From contig NC_044925.1 in NCBI RefSeq assembly GCF_003576645.1, forward strand, positions 6,975,807-7,039,806: a stretch of 64,000 nt of DNA, read 5' to 3'. The stretch comes from Ipomoea triloba. Taxonomy: Eukaryota; Streptophyta; Magnoliopsida; Solanales; Convolvulaceae. The notes beneath the pieces are model-generated. The model ran no database searches, had not been told where the DNA came from, and saw nothing but the letters and a program-made list of their open reading frames with translations. Every line of letters begins with the position of its first letter. Position 1 is the first letter of the stretch. Positions 12,372 through 23,369 of the stretch are shown here, piece by piece. The position numbers were made by a program, and so were the translations under genes.

Positions 12372-13190
12372 ATCATCAGGTGCGGCCTTGTCATTAGGTG
12401 TGGTCGTGCGGCCTATTTTCAGCCATTAGATCATATCAAATCATCAAATCAACGCGCAATATATATATGTTACACAATACACCATTCTACGTACTAAAAC
12501 GTACCAGATGACCGATAAAACACCTCATTCCACACTATAACCAAATGCACATATTCACTTAAAATTCATCAATATATGTGATAAAGCGCATCATTCTACG
12601 TATTAAAATGCACCACAACGTGCCTCATGTCAGATTATAAGTATACACTACTTACACATTAGAAAACATGTGTTAAAATATGCATCATTCTACGTATTAA
12701 AATGCTGCACCACAACGTGTGTTAAAATGCACAATTCTACCCGTTGAAAATCTCCATCCCAGATTATAAACACGCACTATTACACTTATTAGAAAATATG
12801 TGTTAAAATACACACCATTCAATGTATTAAAATGCACCAGAGGACGGATTAAAACACACTACACACCATTCCACAACACAGTTATTAGAAGCATATGTGT
12901 TAAAATACACAACATTCTACGTATTAAAATGCACCACGGGACATATTAAAACACACCATTCCACAACACAGTTAATGTACCGACATACGTAATAAAACGC
13001 ACCACATCATGTATTTAAACGCATCACACTATGTACTAAAATGCACCATTTCAATTCACGTAATATAGATACTAAAATTACCATAATACTCTCACTTAAA
13101 CATACGCAAATTTCAGTTGAATTAATAAAATCGGATGACGCAGATTAAGTCGCACGACCGTATAGAAGCTCACGCCGAATTTGAATAAAA
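12369..13190. mobile_element. TA-flanked MITE with internal minisatellite
   Basis: The left end (CAGGTGCGGCCTTGTCATTA, GGTCGTGCGGCC) and right end (GTCGCACGACCGTATAG) are degenerate inverted repeats. The interior is about 600 bp of irregular units built on TACGTATTAAAATGCACCA. (TA)n lies on the left and TATATATATAATATATATG on the right. Non-coding. Confidence 0.6.
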
Positions 13191-13199
13191 ATCTATATA

Positions 13200-13890
13200 T
13201 ATAATATATATGTCGTTGGCTTCAAGGGTTTGGTGGAGATCTTCTCGAGGTTAGAAAACAGTTTTGTTTTTCCTCAAGTCTTTGTTGTAACTTGTAAGAT
13301 TCCCAATCTCCATCACTAAAATGCATCAAATATATTTTAATGAAACAATAATCCGGCCGGATTTTAGGGCGTGCAAAATGTACAACAACACAGGGCCCCA
13401 AAATTTTGGGGGTCCTAGTCCAGCCATGACCCAATAATTAATATATGTATTTCGGTATTTGTGATTATATTGACCTCAAAATTAGGTTTTCATAACTGAT
13501 CTAAATTCTATTACGTAGTATTCAAAAAAAATTCTATTCCGTAATATTCACGCTAATCAAGTTTCTTTAATCTGCATTTTATTTATACTTTTATAGGGTC
13601 TCACTTATTTACCCGCACATGTCTCCGCAAATAAAAAAACAATTGGCCCTCAGCTATACACAAGCATAAACAAAGTGAGAAAAAGTCTTAATTACATCAC
13701 AAACAGACTTGTCCGGAGAATGAAGCCGGCCGGCTGCCGTCCTGCATGTTTCTTAAGCTTTTAATCATAAACTCAAAATACATATAATACTAACTCTCAG
13801 CTTTTCATCATAAACTCAAATTACATTATTCACACAAACACAGAGAGAGAAAAAAACAAAGTTTCAATTACAATATACAGAGAGAGAAGG
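13200..13890 (+). promoter_or_regulatory. Upstream region of the NLR gene
   Basis: Unique-looking AT-rich sequence with no gene. The last 60 bp (ACAGAGAGAGAAAAAAACAA and a second GAGAGAGAAGG just before the ATG at 13891) form a typical purine-rich plant 5' leader. I could not fix a TATA box. Confidence 0.35.
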
Positions 13891-16581
13891 ATGGCTTGTG
13901 TAGCTGTAACTTCTCTTGTGAGGACATTAGAGCTTGAGTTCATGCAACCTCAACTACGTCCAATTGTCCAAGACAAAGGACTCATCTCTGGAAACGAAGA
14001 GCTCATCAGATCTCTCCACCAAAAGCTTATCAATTTGATGGAACAGTTGGATGATCATGAGCAAAGAATCCATGGAGTTGAAGCAATTAAACGTTTGGAA
14101 ACAAAGCTTAGAGATGTAGCTTTCAGAGTAGAAGATGAAATAGAATTTCTCATAGCAGATCTTTATGTGAAAAACACTCCTCTTGACCGGATAAATCTTC
14201 GAAATTTTCATCGACCCAAAGGAAAATCACGTCCTTATTGTCACAATCTTCATCTTATATTGCAACGGGCAATAAAAGACATTAATCCCATCGAAGAAAA
14301 GTTGGTGATAGTGAAGAACAAGTACAAGCGTGTCACAGATCTGCAAGGGACAAACACTAGTACTGCACTTGATTCCTTCCAACATGCTTCGCACTATGAA
14401 GGCATAATGGTTGGGAAAAATGATGAGTTCAAAACTATTAAGGATATGCTTACCCTACATCCATCTAAGCAACGAGAAGTTGTCACGATTAAAGGTATGG
14501 GAGGAATCGGAAAGACAACTTTAGCAAGGAAAAGTTATAAAGATTCATCAATTAGGTCCCACTTTGACAAGAGAGCATGGGTTGTTGTGTCCCAATTTTA
14601 TAATAAGAGACAAATGCTCATATGTCTTCATAATTCAATTTTGAAACAAAGCAATGCGGAAAGCTTAACTGATGAGGAGCTAGAAGAGCAAATCTACAGG
14701 TGTTTGAAGCGTCAAAAGTACTTGGTTGTGATGGATGATGTATGGAGCGGAGAGTCGTGGGATGATATCAACGCTTGCTTTCCTGATGACGGAAATGGTA
14801 GTAGAGTGTTGCTAACTACTCGTCTTGAGGTGGTGGCTAATTGTGTAAGTTCCGGCAATGACTTTTCTCACCAAATGAACTTGTTAGATCACAACGAGAG
14901 TTGGACTCTGTTTCATAGAAAGGCATTATTGGAGGGTGTATCTCAGGGTGTTGAATTCGAGATGATTGGAAGACCCATTGTTGAAAAATGTAGAGGATTG
15001 CCTCTGGCAATTGTTGTGGTTGGAGGGCTATTTTCCAAACTGAACACACTAGACGATTGGAAAAGTGTTGCAAAAGCTCTTGATGATTCATCAACTACAA
15101 CAACTATTGTAGAAGTGTGCTCAAAAATACTGTCATTGAGCTACAACCATTTGCCTCACAACTTTAAGGCTTGCTTTTTATATTTGGGAATTTTTCCAGA
15201 AGATGAAGAGATTTATGCTAAAAGACTCGCAAGGTTATGGGGCGCCGAAGGACTTATAAAGGCATCTAAGAATGAGAGTTTGGAAATGGTGGGTCAAAAG
15301 CACATAAAAGAACTTATAGATAGAAATCTAATTCTACTAAGCGAGCAGAGCTCCTGTGGGACAAGAATTAAGACATTTAAGATGCACGACGTGTTGCATG
15401 CCTTCTGTGTGAGAGAAGCTCAAAACGAAAGCCTTCTACATGTTGTCAATGAAAATGGAACCGGATTTGCTCACAAAAGTTTCCGTTGGCTAAGTATCAC
15501 ATCATCAAAGCTTGACATCTCTAGATTATATTCATACCCAAAAACCTGTCGCTCCATGTTTGAATTTTCCACGTATCAAATAACAAAGTTGGTTCCGCAA
15601 AATTTCGAGACATTGAGAGTTTTGTACACAACTGATGTCAAGCCTAAACCAGTAGTATACCCTAGAACTGTGCATCTTTTCACTCCCATCCATCTCAGGT
15701 ACCTATCTTCCACAATAGGTAAACCACTGAATTCAAAATCGTCGAATGCTTGGAATCTTCAAACACTTTGTGAATACATTCCCCCACCACTCATCAATTC
15801 CAATTCCTCTTTTGACTTAAACTTTCCACATTTAAGCTATTATCATTGTGATCAAATAAATTGCTTAGATCCTCTAGAGTTTGTTCATCAAAACTTAGAG
15901 AGCATTTCAGAATTGGGTCTTTTTCATTGCACAAAGGAGTTATTTACAAGTATTCCACATGTGAAGAAAGTAGGCATTGTTGGAGATGGTTCAAGTAGTA
16001 CTCTCGATTGGGTTCGTTGCCGGATTGGAAACCTTGCCTATTTACAACAACTCGAGAGATTGAAAATTTATGTTTACCATGGGTGTTTTAGTTACTCAAT
16101 TAGTGGCCAAATTGCTCGCTTGAAAAACATTAAGAAGTTGTCATTTTACAATACCAACTTTTTGTGGGAAGAAATGGGCGTTCTTAGCAAGTTGCCACGG
16201 CTTGAGGTGATGAAGATGAAAAGATGGGCCTGCAAAGGCCAAAAGTGGGGACTAAAAGAAGATGAGAGATTTTGCCGATTAGTTTTCTTGAAATTTGATG
16301 GTGTTGATCTCGAGCGTTGGGAGGTCAATGATGATAATTTTCCTAAACTTGAGAGGCTAATCCTATATGATTGCTCTCGTTTGGAAGAGATCCCAAGCAG
16401 CTTTGAAGATATTCAAACGTTAAAGTCGATTAAATTGAGAAGGTGTCTTCTTTCTGCAGTAACTTCAGCCAAGAAAATTGAAGAAAGCCAACATGATTAT
16501 GGAAACACAGACATGGTTGTCATTGAGGAGAACACAATATGTCAGGTCTCTCTCCTTTTTTCTTTTCTTTTTTTTTTTTAA
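13891..16581 (+). CDS. CC-NB-LRR (NLR) resistance-type protein, RPP13/R1-like
   Basis: Intracellular immune receptor: an ATP/ADP-switched protein that senses pathogen effectors and triggers the hypersensitive response. The 896-residue frame has an N-terminal coiled-coil (about 1-130) with the EDVID-like VAFRVEDEIEF. The NB-ARC domain shows the P-loop GMGGIGKTT (about 202-210), RNBS-A around FDKRAWVVVS, kinase-2 YLVVMDDVW (about 278-286), RNBS-B GSRVLLTTR, GLPL (about 370), RNBS-D CFLYLGIFPEDEE and the MHD motif KMHDVLH (about 497). About 350 residues of irregular LRRs follow (about 530-875). All switch residues are canonical, so it looks functional. The last 12 codons run into a T-rich tract; a donor-like CAG/GTCTCT at 16545/16546 after VVIEENTICQ suggests the coding part ends there and continues in a small 3' exon, as in some R1-like genes. 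No sister NLR lies in the window. Confidence 0.92.
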   Translation: MACVAVTSLVRTLELEFMQPQLRPIVQDKGLISGNEELIRSLHQKLINLMEQLDDHEQRIHGVEAIKRLETKLRDVAFRVEDEIEFLIADLYVKNTPLDRINLRNFHRPKGKSRPYCHNLHLILQRAIKDINPIEEKLVIVKNKYKRVTDLQGTNTSTALDSFQHASHYEGIMVGKNDEFKTIKDMLTLHPSKQREVVTIKGMGGIGKTTLARKSYKDSSIRSHFDKRAWVVVSQFYNKRQMLICLHNSILKQSNAESLTDEELEEQIYRCLKRQKYLVVMDDVWSGESWDDINACFPDDGNGSRVLLTTRLEVVANCVSSGNDFSHQMNLLDHNESWTLFHRKALLEGVSQGVEFEMIGRPIVEKCRGLPLAIVVVGGLFSKLNTLDDWKSVAKALDDSSTTTTIVEVCSKILSLSYNHLPHNFKACFLYLGIFPEDEEIYAKRLARLWGAEGLIKASKNESLEMVGQKHIKELIDRNLILLSEQSSCGTRIKTFKMHDVLHAFCVREAQNESLLHVVNENGTGFAHKSFRWLSITSSKLDISRLYSYPKTCRSMFEFSTYQITKLVPQNFETLRVLYTTDVKPKPVVYPRTVHLFTPIHLRYLSSTIGKPLNSKSSNAWNLQTLCEYIPPPLINSNSSFDLNFPHLSYYHCDQINCLDPLEFVHQNLESISELGLFHCTKELFTSIPHVKKVGIVGDGSSSTLDWVRCRIGNLAYLQQLERLKIYVYHGCFSYSISGQIARLKNIKKLSFYNTNFLWEEMGVLSKLPRLEVMKMKRWACKGQKWGLKEDERFCRLVFLKFDGVDLERWEVNDDNFPKLERLILYDCSRLEEIPSSFEDIQTLKSIKLRRCLLSAVTSAKKIEESQHDYGNTDMVVIEENTICQVSLLFSFLFFF

Positions 16582-16689
16582 GAAAAAAATTATTTCTGAA
16601 CTTCATTTAATTTGATGATACCCTAAGTTAGTTTGAATGATTCATGACAGAGCTGATAAGGCAGGCAGTACCAGATCAGAGGAGTAGAA

Positions 16690-16870
16690 AAAGAAAAGGT
16701 ATGTACTATGTATACAGTAAACATATGTATACGGGAGGTGGTGGGTTCGAGTCTCAGTGGAGGCAATACTAACTCTTGTGCTTCAATAGTTGAGAAAGTA
16801 GTTATGAACAGATACTGCATTGTAATAGAGTTAGTAGCATTCAAAAAAAGTAAACCTATGTATCCTACCT
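16690..16870 (+). mobile_element. SINE fragment (tRNA-derived family 2)
   Basis: Has the B-box region GGTGGTGGGTTCGAGTCTCA followed by GTGGAGGCAATACT and TCTTGTGCTTCAATAG. The same string occurs at 32800-32860 in a fuller copy. The 5' A-box part is not preserved. It lies 100 bp downstream of the NLR frame. 16871-17660 has no gene; 17440-17560 is a pyrimidine-rich tract. Confidence 0.6.
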
Positions 16871-17663
16871 TAATTAAATCACAATACCCAAATTGATATG
16901 ATATTTTCCACATTCTCATTATTTACTTAAAGGGGAATTGTATATCAATGAGGAAATGAATAAAACATAGTACAATTTTGCTGAGTATAAGGCACAAAAT
17001 AAACAGAAAAGATTTATTATCTTGCAAATAATTAATAAGCAAAAAATCAATTTTTTTTTCAAAGAATATAATTTTTTTTTGTTAGAAAATGACTTTATCT
17101 TTAAAGGAATATATATGGAATCAGGTGCGAACCTGAGTAAAGAGAGAAGGTTATATATGTCCCTGAATCTTATAAACTTTTTGAATCCAAATTATTTGTA
17201 TGTTGTGCTTTAATGATTGCACATTCTTCTGGGCACATATACCCGTAGCACTTTAATACTTCATTGAGGTTCTATTTGAGAAAATTTATTTTAAGTTCTC
17301 GACTTCTTGGACATTATAGGTCTGTTGGTGTTTCTGTTTGGAATTGAAATTAGTTACTAAGTTTACAACTTGATCAATTTGACTAGAATTGTCCTCTCTT
17401 CAATACAAAAATAACACAATTTACAATTATTTAATCAAAATTCACCCCGTGCCCTCCTTTTCTCATTTTCTGTTTGCTCTTCTTCCTCTTTTTCTTTTCT
17501 TTTTTCTTTTCAATTCATTTTTTTCTCTCTCCTTTCCTCCTTTATAAAGCTTACTATTTTTTTTTAATTTTTTTTCAATACGTGATGTGAAGAAATAAAT
17601 GCTCAATATTAAAGTCATATTTATATTGATTTTTTTAAAATAATTGTGTTATATATATATATA

Positions 17664-18024
17664 GGGTCATAATCAGGTGTGTCCACCCCTTAACGTGCAG
17701 TCAGTGCAGCCTCACCACTATGTGTACAAATATACACCACTCAATATTACGAAATGCACCACACAAATATGCATCATTAAGTACGCATTACCAAAAAACA
17801 CACCACTAGGCATGCAAATATACACCACACAGTGTTAGCAAATGCACCATTAGGGGCAGAGGAGTACAGTTATGGTGCATTATTTTGGGTGTGTGATGTG
17901 TTTTGTGGTGTTTTTGTGTATTTTCATTGTGGTGCGTTTCCTAAAATTGAGTGGTGCATTTTCTAACATTGAGTGATGTGAACCGCACCGACCGCACGGG
18001 AAGGCGCGGCCCCATTTGAACAGA
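17664..18024. mobile_element. TA-flanked MITE
   Basis: The left end (GTCATAATCAGGTGTGTCCA) follows (TA)n at 17651-17663. The right end (CGACCGCACGGGAAGGCGCG, GCCCCATTTGAAC) precedes TTATATATATCT. The interior has CACCACTAGG- and GTGGTGCATTTTCT-type words. The right end matches that of 5036-5335 almost exactly (CCGCACGGGAAGG). Confidence 0.65.
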
Positions 18025-18034
18025 TTTATATATA

Positions 18035-19574
18035 TCTACTATACTAATAAGAGTCAAAGAGAGTTAGGCCTAAAATGGGTAAAAAAAATGGCGGTCAAAT
18101 TATTTAATTAAATGGATGGTTCAGATGAATTATTTAATCAAATAGATGGTTAAGATAATTCAGATTAATATTATTAATAGAGATTACCTAATTTAACCTT
18201 ACTTTTATGATTATCCGTTAAGTTTTCCGTTAAATATTCTCTTCTCCGTTAATATTCCGTTAACTTTTAACTTACCTATTAATTTCTATAAGAAATGTCT
18301 TAGGTTCGAACCTTATCTCAATCAAATTTGACATAATTAAGTTTCTTAGTCTATTTTACTCTTATTAAATTAAATAAATTAGTAGCTACAACAAAAAATG
18401 ATACATATGTTTTTCTTTAATTTAGAATTATGTGTCTACAATACCTTTATTTGAAAAAATTATTCATTATCAAAAAATTAAATTAAATAAGAGAAAATAA
18501 TTTCATTAGTTATATTGTCTTTATTTTCTCTCATGCAAAGATTCTTTACATTCGAATTTATTAATTGATATTCATTACATTGTCCATTATCTTATTTTTA
18601 CAATATCTTGTAATTAAATATCAAAGTTATAGTACAAAATAATGTTATATATTTATTTACCAAGTATTTTATTAACACTATGGAAAAAAATTCAAAAAAA
18701 TTTGAAGCTAATTATATCAACTACTTGGGGATTGGTTGACAAAGAGAGTACTCAAATAATAACCCAACAAATTGAAGCGGAATCACTCTATTTTACTTTT
18801 ATTGAATTAAATAAATTAGTAACACCAAAAAATGATACATATGTATTTCTTTAATACCATGAAAAAAAATAGTTTGAAACCAATCATATTAACTACTTGG
18901 GGGATTTGTTGACAATGAAAGTACTCAAACAACCAATTACCCAGCAAATTGAAGTGAGAAACTACCTTTTAATATCTTTGGAATACATAATATTTTAAAT
19001 TTCAAATTTTTATTAATTTATTTAATCTTTTTTCTTAAACTAGGGATTTATTTATCAACAATAACTCATTCAACAATAATGGTTGAACCAAATGAACCCC
19101 AAGCAGAACACCTAAAGGAAAGTTCATAGCTCCTATATCATAATTTCATTGCATGACGTTGTCATCTATGCTACCAACAATAACCGAATTGCAAATAACA
19201 CACTACCAACAAAAAGAAAGAGAACAAATAGTAAAGATGAAGACAATGACAATGTTAATCAAAAGAGAATTAAGAACACTTAGAAAAATTCAAATTAAAA
19301 GTAGTATTTATTTAAACTATCATTTTTAAACCAAATATTTAGACTATCGATTTTACAAGGTTGCAAACATTTATTTTAATAATAATTATAATGAATTTTC
19401 TATATTATCTTGGATTCATATACTTTGAGTTAGATATTTAAATAAAAAAATTTGACATTCAATTATGCATGTTTAAACTTCTCCTATATAAACTTGCATT
19501 GATATACTTTCAAATATTTATTCAAATATAAACATTGGGAATTAACCCATTCGCGCCATGCGCGTATAAAACTA

Positions 19575-19575
<1 letters not shown>
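18035..19575 (+). mobile_element. Complete non-autonomous Helitron, about 1.54 kb
   Basis: The 5' end TCTACTATACTAATAAGAG is preceded by A. The 3' end has the CGCGC-CAT-GCGCG hairpin (19552-19564) and CTAG at 19572-19575, followed by T. That is the A/T target dinucleotide and TC...CTAG structure of plant Helitrons. No Rep/helicase coding sequence is present; the interior is AT-rich. The 3' half matches 9940-10603 and the 5' 45 bp match 11099, so the family has at least three members here. Confidence 0.75.

Positions 19576-19628
<53 letters not shown>
19576..19628. repeat. (TA)n microsatellite
   Basis: About 50 bp of TA directly after the Helitron 3' end. Confidence 0.9.
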
Positions 19629-19633
<5 letters not shown>

Positions 19634-19882
19634 TGTTAGTTTTATGACTTTTGGATATTCAAATAAGGTAGGCCAACATTACCTGTTAGAATAGTGAGAA
19701 TATAGGAAAAATGTAGGAAAAATATATGAAGAGAATATAGGTATTGTATTGCTCAGAATTATCCCCTTCTTCTATGTATGGAGGGTCTATTTATACATAT
19801 TTTGGGTCTATTTATACATAATTAACTTGTATAGTATAGAGGTTCTCTCTCGCGCGCAGGGGGATGCAAATCAAATCCCAAA

Positions 19883-20464
19883 ATGAGCCTGAAAAGGCTA
19901 GACCGCGAAGCTCCAGCACCCCAGGAGGCGGTAAATAAGGTTTTAAGGAGAGAGGTAACTCGACTTGTGCTTCCAACCTACCCTAAAGATCACCATTCTC
20001 GTCCTCATTTTCAAGATAAGTTTTCCCTTCGTGGATTTCTATTTGTCTCCATTTTTCCTAGAATTTTTTGAGATTATTTCCAACAATCTTAAAACTTTAT
20101 CTATCCCTTTGTTTTTCCCTTGATTCTCGAATTCCTTGGAGAAATGAAGAATCCCGTTTTGCCAGTGATCATCAATGGGGATGAGAACCGTAATGTTGTT
20201 GTGAACAACAATGGAGGGAATGGCAACATCGTTGCACATTCTCGGGCACCAATGAACGTTGGTTCACAGAACGGTGTGAGCATTAAGGAATATATTCCTA
20301 CGATGCGGGTATCTTCGGTACCAAGTGGATCGGCCAATATCCACGAAAAATCCAATGGCTTTGTGACTACTACATGGTCTGAGGATTATTGTAGTACAAA
20401 CAACAATTTCAACCATAATCAAGGGAAGAGCAAGCGAAAGTTAGTTCTCAAAAAGATTGTGTGA
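19883..20464 (+). other. Unrecognised coding-like fragment in two frames
   Basis: Two short open stretches, 19883-20071 and 20120-20464 (from ATG at 20144 about 106 residues), with more balanced composition (GC higher) than the surrounding AT-rich DNA. The second is Asn/Ser-rich with a basic end (GKSKRKLVLKKIV) and no domain I know. Lying beside repeat sequence with poor start contexts, it could be a retroelement ORF1/gag remnant. The surrounding 19630-20900 holds nothing else I recognise. Confidence 0.25.
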
Positions 20465-20930
20465 AGAAGGTGAGGGGCCACTATGAAGCGAACTGTCATC
20501 CTAGTGAAAAGATTGAGATCATTAATGTTGAATTAATTTTCTCCATTTTCCCAAGAATTTTTCGAGATTATTTCCAACCGTTTGTGTTTTAGTTTAAATA
20601 GGAGCATTTTGGTTATTTAAATAATATTCCTTTTCTATTCAATAATGAACCAAACATAGATTAATATTCATATTCTATTGCCTTCTTATTTTATTCATGT
20701 TAAAATTCTATTATATTCAATTTATTTTTATTATTTGAACCAAATGCCAGGTAATGAAATAAGAATTTTTAATAAGAGATAATTAATGTTGAATTAATTT
20801 GAGGAGACTAACTTTTTTGAAGTGAATATTATTAGTATCATAAATGCATAACTTCCCAAAACAACTAAATTTAAGATTAAAGTCAAGCATTGTAAATGCC
20901 AATAATCTTATGGTCTAGTGGCATAAAGGT

Positions 20931-21526
20931 TCTGTTTGTAGAGCTTATTTAGGAGCTTATAATTTATTTTAAATTAATAATAAGCTATAAGTTCTGTTTA
21001 GTAATGTTCTCAAAATAAGCTAGTAGCTTAAAATAAGAGTTTATTTTGAAAAGATACTTTAAGTAGCTTTTCAAAACTATGCTAGTAGCTTCTTAATTTT
21101 TTTCAATCTTTATCATTATTATTTTAAATAAATGACATCTTTTATCCCTCCTAATTAAAATCCTTTTGACTTTTTCTCTTCAATATGTTTGGTTATAATT
21201 TCAATTTGACATTTGTGTGTTTGAATATTAATTTTTGTACGAACTAATTTTATGAACTATAAATATTTTGTTTTACTTTATATATTTTCAAATATTTTTT
21301 CTTACTTTATATTTTATTAAAATATATTAGTTTCATTATTTTATATTTTAATATGTATACAAATCTATTTAAATTTAAAACTATTTAAATTTTATGAAGA
21401 TGTTTTTTTTTAGGCTTTTTACCTTTATCAGCTTATCAAAAAGCTAATTTATAAACACTTTTAGGCATAATAGTTAGCTTAACAACTCTTCTACTACTTT
21501 TTCAACTAGGTTTGTCAAACATAGCC
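20931..21526 (+). mobile_element. MITE A, copy 1 (about 600 bp)
   Basis: Runs from TCTGTTTGTAGAGCTTATTT to AGGTTTGTCAAACATAGCC. Both ends carry repeated AAGCTA/TAGCTT words. The reverse complement matches 28966-29609 along its length. The 20 bp before it (TTATGGTCTAGTGGCATAAA) resemble the 5' end of the SINE seen at 32755, suggesting insertion into or beside a SINE. 21540-21820 is AT-rich with a direct repeat (AATTTATATTTTGTAATTA twice) and no gene. Confidence 0.6.
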
Positions 21527-21824
21527 AAAATAATTTTCTCATATGAGATGTCATACTATATTCGTAACAAAGTTATTACAACTTTTTACGTTGACACTTT
21601 TGGACAAAAATATCCTCTCTTTAATAATAACTAAAGTACTAAAAAAGTATTATAATTTATGATTTAATTTATATTTTGTAATTATTATTTACTATTTTAT
21701 TCCAATATTTCAAATATAATTAATTTTAATTTATATTTTGTAATTAGTATTTACTATTTTATTCCAATATTTCAAATATAATTCATTTTAATTTATAATT
21801 TATTATAATAGTAACAACAACAAC

Positions 21825-22307
21825 ACTAAGTGCCACGTGTCCAGATGTAGTTTCACTTAAACTTATAACTAGGTGCACTTAGGTGCATGAATGTTACCAA
21901 GATAAATTACTTGCACATGTAAGTGAAAATAGGTGCACAAGTGCATGTAAAATGTATTACATGTGCAAGTAAAATGTACATTGAGTATCAATACTAAATG
22001 CACCTAACGTTATAACTAGTTGCACCTAATGGTATAATTAGTTGCACCTAGGTGCACGAATGTTGACAAGGTAATTAAATAACTTGCATTTGTAAGTGAA
22101 AATATGTACACTTTTAAGTGATTTTACTTGCAAATATGCACCAACTACTTGCACTTATAACACATTTATTTGCACCAATATTCGAGTTATTTACGAAAAA
22201 TGCCACCGCGTCGTTTTTTTAAAATTACATCTGATTCGTTGATATGGACACGTGGACAGCTGTGGATCGTTCTTATTTCTCTTCTAGGTACCCGTTCTCA
22301 TTAGATC

Positions 22308-22310
<3 letters not shown>
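21825..22310. mobile_element. MITE B, copy 1 (5' end degraded)
   Basis: Shares with 34795-35375 the words AGTTTCACTT, GTAAAATGTATTACA, GCACCTAACGTTATAA and AAATGTGCACCAACTA-like strings, plus the right end CGCGTCGTTTTTTTAAAATT. The right terminus TTCTAGGTACCCGTTCTCA runs into the (TA)n before the N gap. The long inverted left end seen in copy 2 is missing. Confidence 0.55.
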
Positions 22311-22378
<68 letters not shown>

Positions 22379-23295
22379 NNNNNNNNNNNNNNNNNNNNNN
22401 NNNNNNNNNNNNNNNNNNNNNNNNNNNNNNNNNNNNNNNNNNNNNNNNNNNNNNNNNNNNNNNNNNNNNNNNNNNNNNNNNNNNNNNNNNNNNNNNNNNN
22501 NNNNNNNNNNNNNNNNNNNNNNNNNNNNNNNNNNNNNNNNNNNNNNNNNNNNNNNNNNNNNNNNNNNNNNNNNNNNNNNNNNNNNNNNNNNNNNNNNNNN
22601 NNNNNNNNNNNNNNNNNNNNNNNNNNNNNNNNNNNNNNNNNNNNNNNNNNNNNNNNNNNNNNNNNNNNNNNNNNNNNNNNNNNNNNNNNNNNNNNNNNNN
22701 NNNNNNNNNNNNNNNNNNNNNNNNNNNNNNNNNNNNNNNNNNNNNNNNNNNNNNNNNNNNNNNNNNNNNNNNNNNNNNNNNNNNNNNNNNNNNNNNNNNN
22801 NNNNNNNNNNNNNNNNNNNNNNNNNNNNNNNNNNNNNNNNNNNNNNNNNNNNNNNNNNNNNNNNNNNNNNNNNNNNNNNNNNNNNNNNNNNNNNNNNNNN
22901 NNNNNNNNNNNNNNNNNNNNNNNNNNNNNNNNNNNNNNNNNNNNNNNNNNNNNNNNNNNNNNNNNNNNNNNNNNNNNNNNNNNNNNNNNNNNNNNNNNNN
23001 NNNNNNNNNNNNNNNNNNNNNNNNNNNNNNNNNNNNNNNNNNNNNNNNNNNNNNNNNNNNNNNNNNNNNNNNNNNNNNNNNNNNNNNNNNNNNNNNNNNN
23101 NNNNNNNNNNNNNNNNNNNNNNNNNNNNNNNNNNNNNNNNNNNNNNNNNNNNNNNNNNNNNNNNNNNNNNNNNNNNNNNNNNNNNNNNNNNNNNNNNNNN
23201 NNNNNNNNNNNNNNNNNNNNNNNNNNNNNNNNNNNNNNNNNNNNNNNNNNNNNNNNNNNNNNNNNNNNNNNNNNNNNNNNNNNNNNNNNNNNNNN

Positions 23296-23365
<70 letters not shown>
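22311..23365. other. Assembly gap (917 N) between (TA)n tracts
   Basis: N from 22379 to 23295, with pure TA on both sides (22311-22378 and 23296-23365). The gap size is only an estimate. Any open frame reported across it is meaningless. Confidence 0.98.
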
Positions 23366-23369
<4 letters not shown>

